Assembly: GCA_029933755.1 (NCBI GenBank)
Contig: JAOZNO010000003.1
Coordinates: forward strand, 18,779 to 25,422
Direction: 5' to 3'
Length of the DNA stretch: 6,644 nucleotides
Origin: Bacteroidales bacterium
GTDB taxonomy: Bacteria; Bacteroidota; Bacteroidia; Bacteroidales; NBLH01
Shown here: positions 6,577 through 6,644 of the stretch, in pieces
How positions within the stretch are numbered: position 1 is the first letter of the stretch
Layout of the letters: every line of letters begins with the position of its first letter
Program-made: the position numbers and the translations under genes
Notes under the pieces: generated by a model
Database searches by the model: none
The model's input: only the letters and a program-made list of their open reading frames with translations
What the model was told of the DNA's origin: nothing

Positions 6577-6644
6577 TCACTATTTGCTATCTAAATAAAC
6601 AACTATTTTAACCTGATTAATTCATAAATTTATTAATTTTACAC

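Larger units (their letters stand above)
6300..6644. other. 345-base AT-rich intergenic region upstream of the LRR gene
   Basis: No coding sequence is supported here on either strand; ATG-initiated frames on the minus strand hit stops within a few codons. No tRNA or rRNA pattern is visible. The stretch holds the leader and probable promoter of the LRR gene, an eight-base T run at 6417-6424 and the inverted repeat at 6550-6576. Any gene to the right begins outside the window. Confidence 0.6.

Noticed and set aside
6300..6644. Possible small gene or small RNA in the AT-rich end of the window.
   Set aside because: Candidate start codons are followed by stops within a few codons and there is no clear terminator. 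The region is better treated as upstream regulatory or spacer DNA.

Overview
The window is about one third G+C. It has A-rich start-codon contexts without clear Shine-Dalgarno sequences and a few TAnnTTTG-type promoter boxes. Together with the Bacteroidota-type topoisomerase IV subunit A, this suggests a chromosomal segment from a low-GC member of the Bacteroidota, probably environmental or marine. The phylum call is an inference from protein motifs and sequence style; no search was run.

Four genes read on the plus strand. The first (16-2631) is a near-complete GyrA/ParC-type subunit, best read as topoisomerase IV ParC. The second (2711-3121) is a single-domain bacteriohemerythrin with all seven iron ligands. 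The third (3216-4037) is a short, ammonia-type NAD synthase with variant active-site motifs. The fourth (4095-4709) is a Sua5/YciO/YrdC-fold protein that looks more like YciO than like the TsaC tRNA-modification enzyme. Gaps of 79, 94 and 57 bases separate them, so they may be partly co-transcribed, but they do not form an obvious single pathway. They are housekeeping genes plus one oxygen- or iron-binding protein.

The fifth gene (4863-6299, minus strand) converges on them. It encodes a signal-peptide-bearing protein made almost entirely of 18 leucine-rich repeats of 23 residues. The 153-base gap between the convergent genes is packed with four successive hairpins. Two of these share a GCAAGC apex and resemble a REP-like dispersed element, and the last looks like a bidirectional terminator that contains the LRR stop codon. 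The final 345 bases (6300-6644) are AT-rich and show no gene. They hold possible promoter boxes for the LRR gene and one hairpin-forming inverted repeat.

I see no defence island, CRISPR array, prophage, transposase or biosynthetic cluster. The window is mostly ordinary chromosome. The most interesting items are the hairpin cluster at 4738-4866, the exported LRR protein, and the two enzymes whose motifs depart from the textbook versions.
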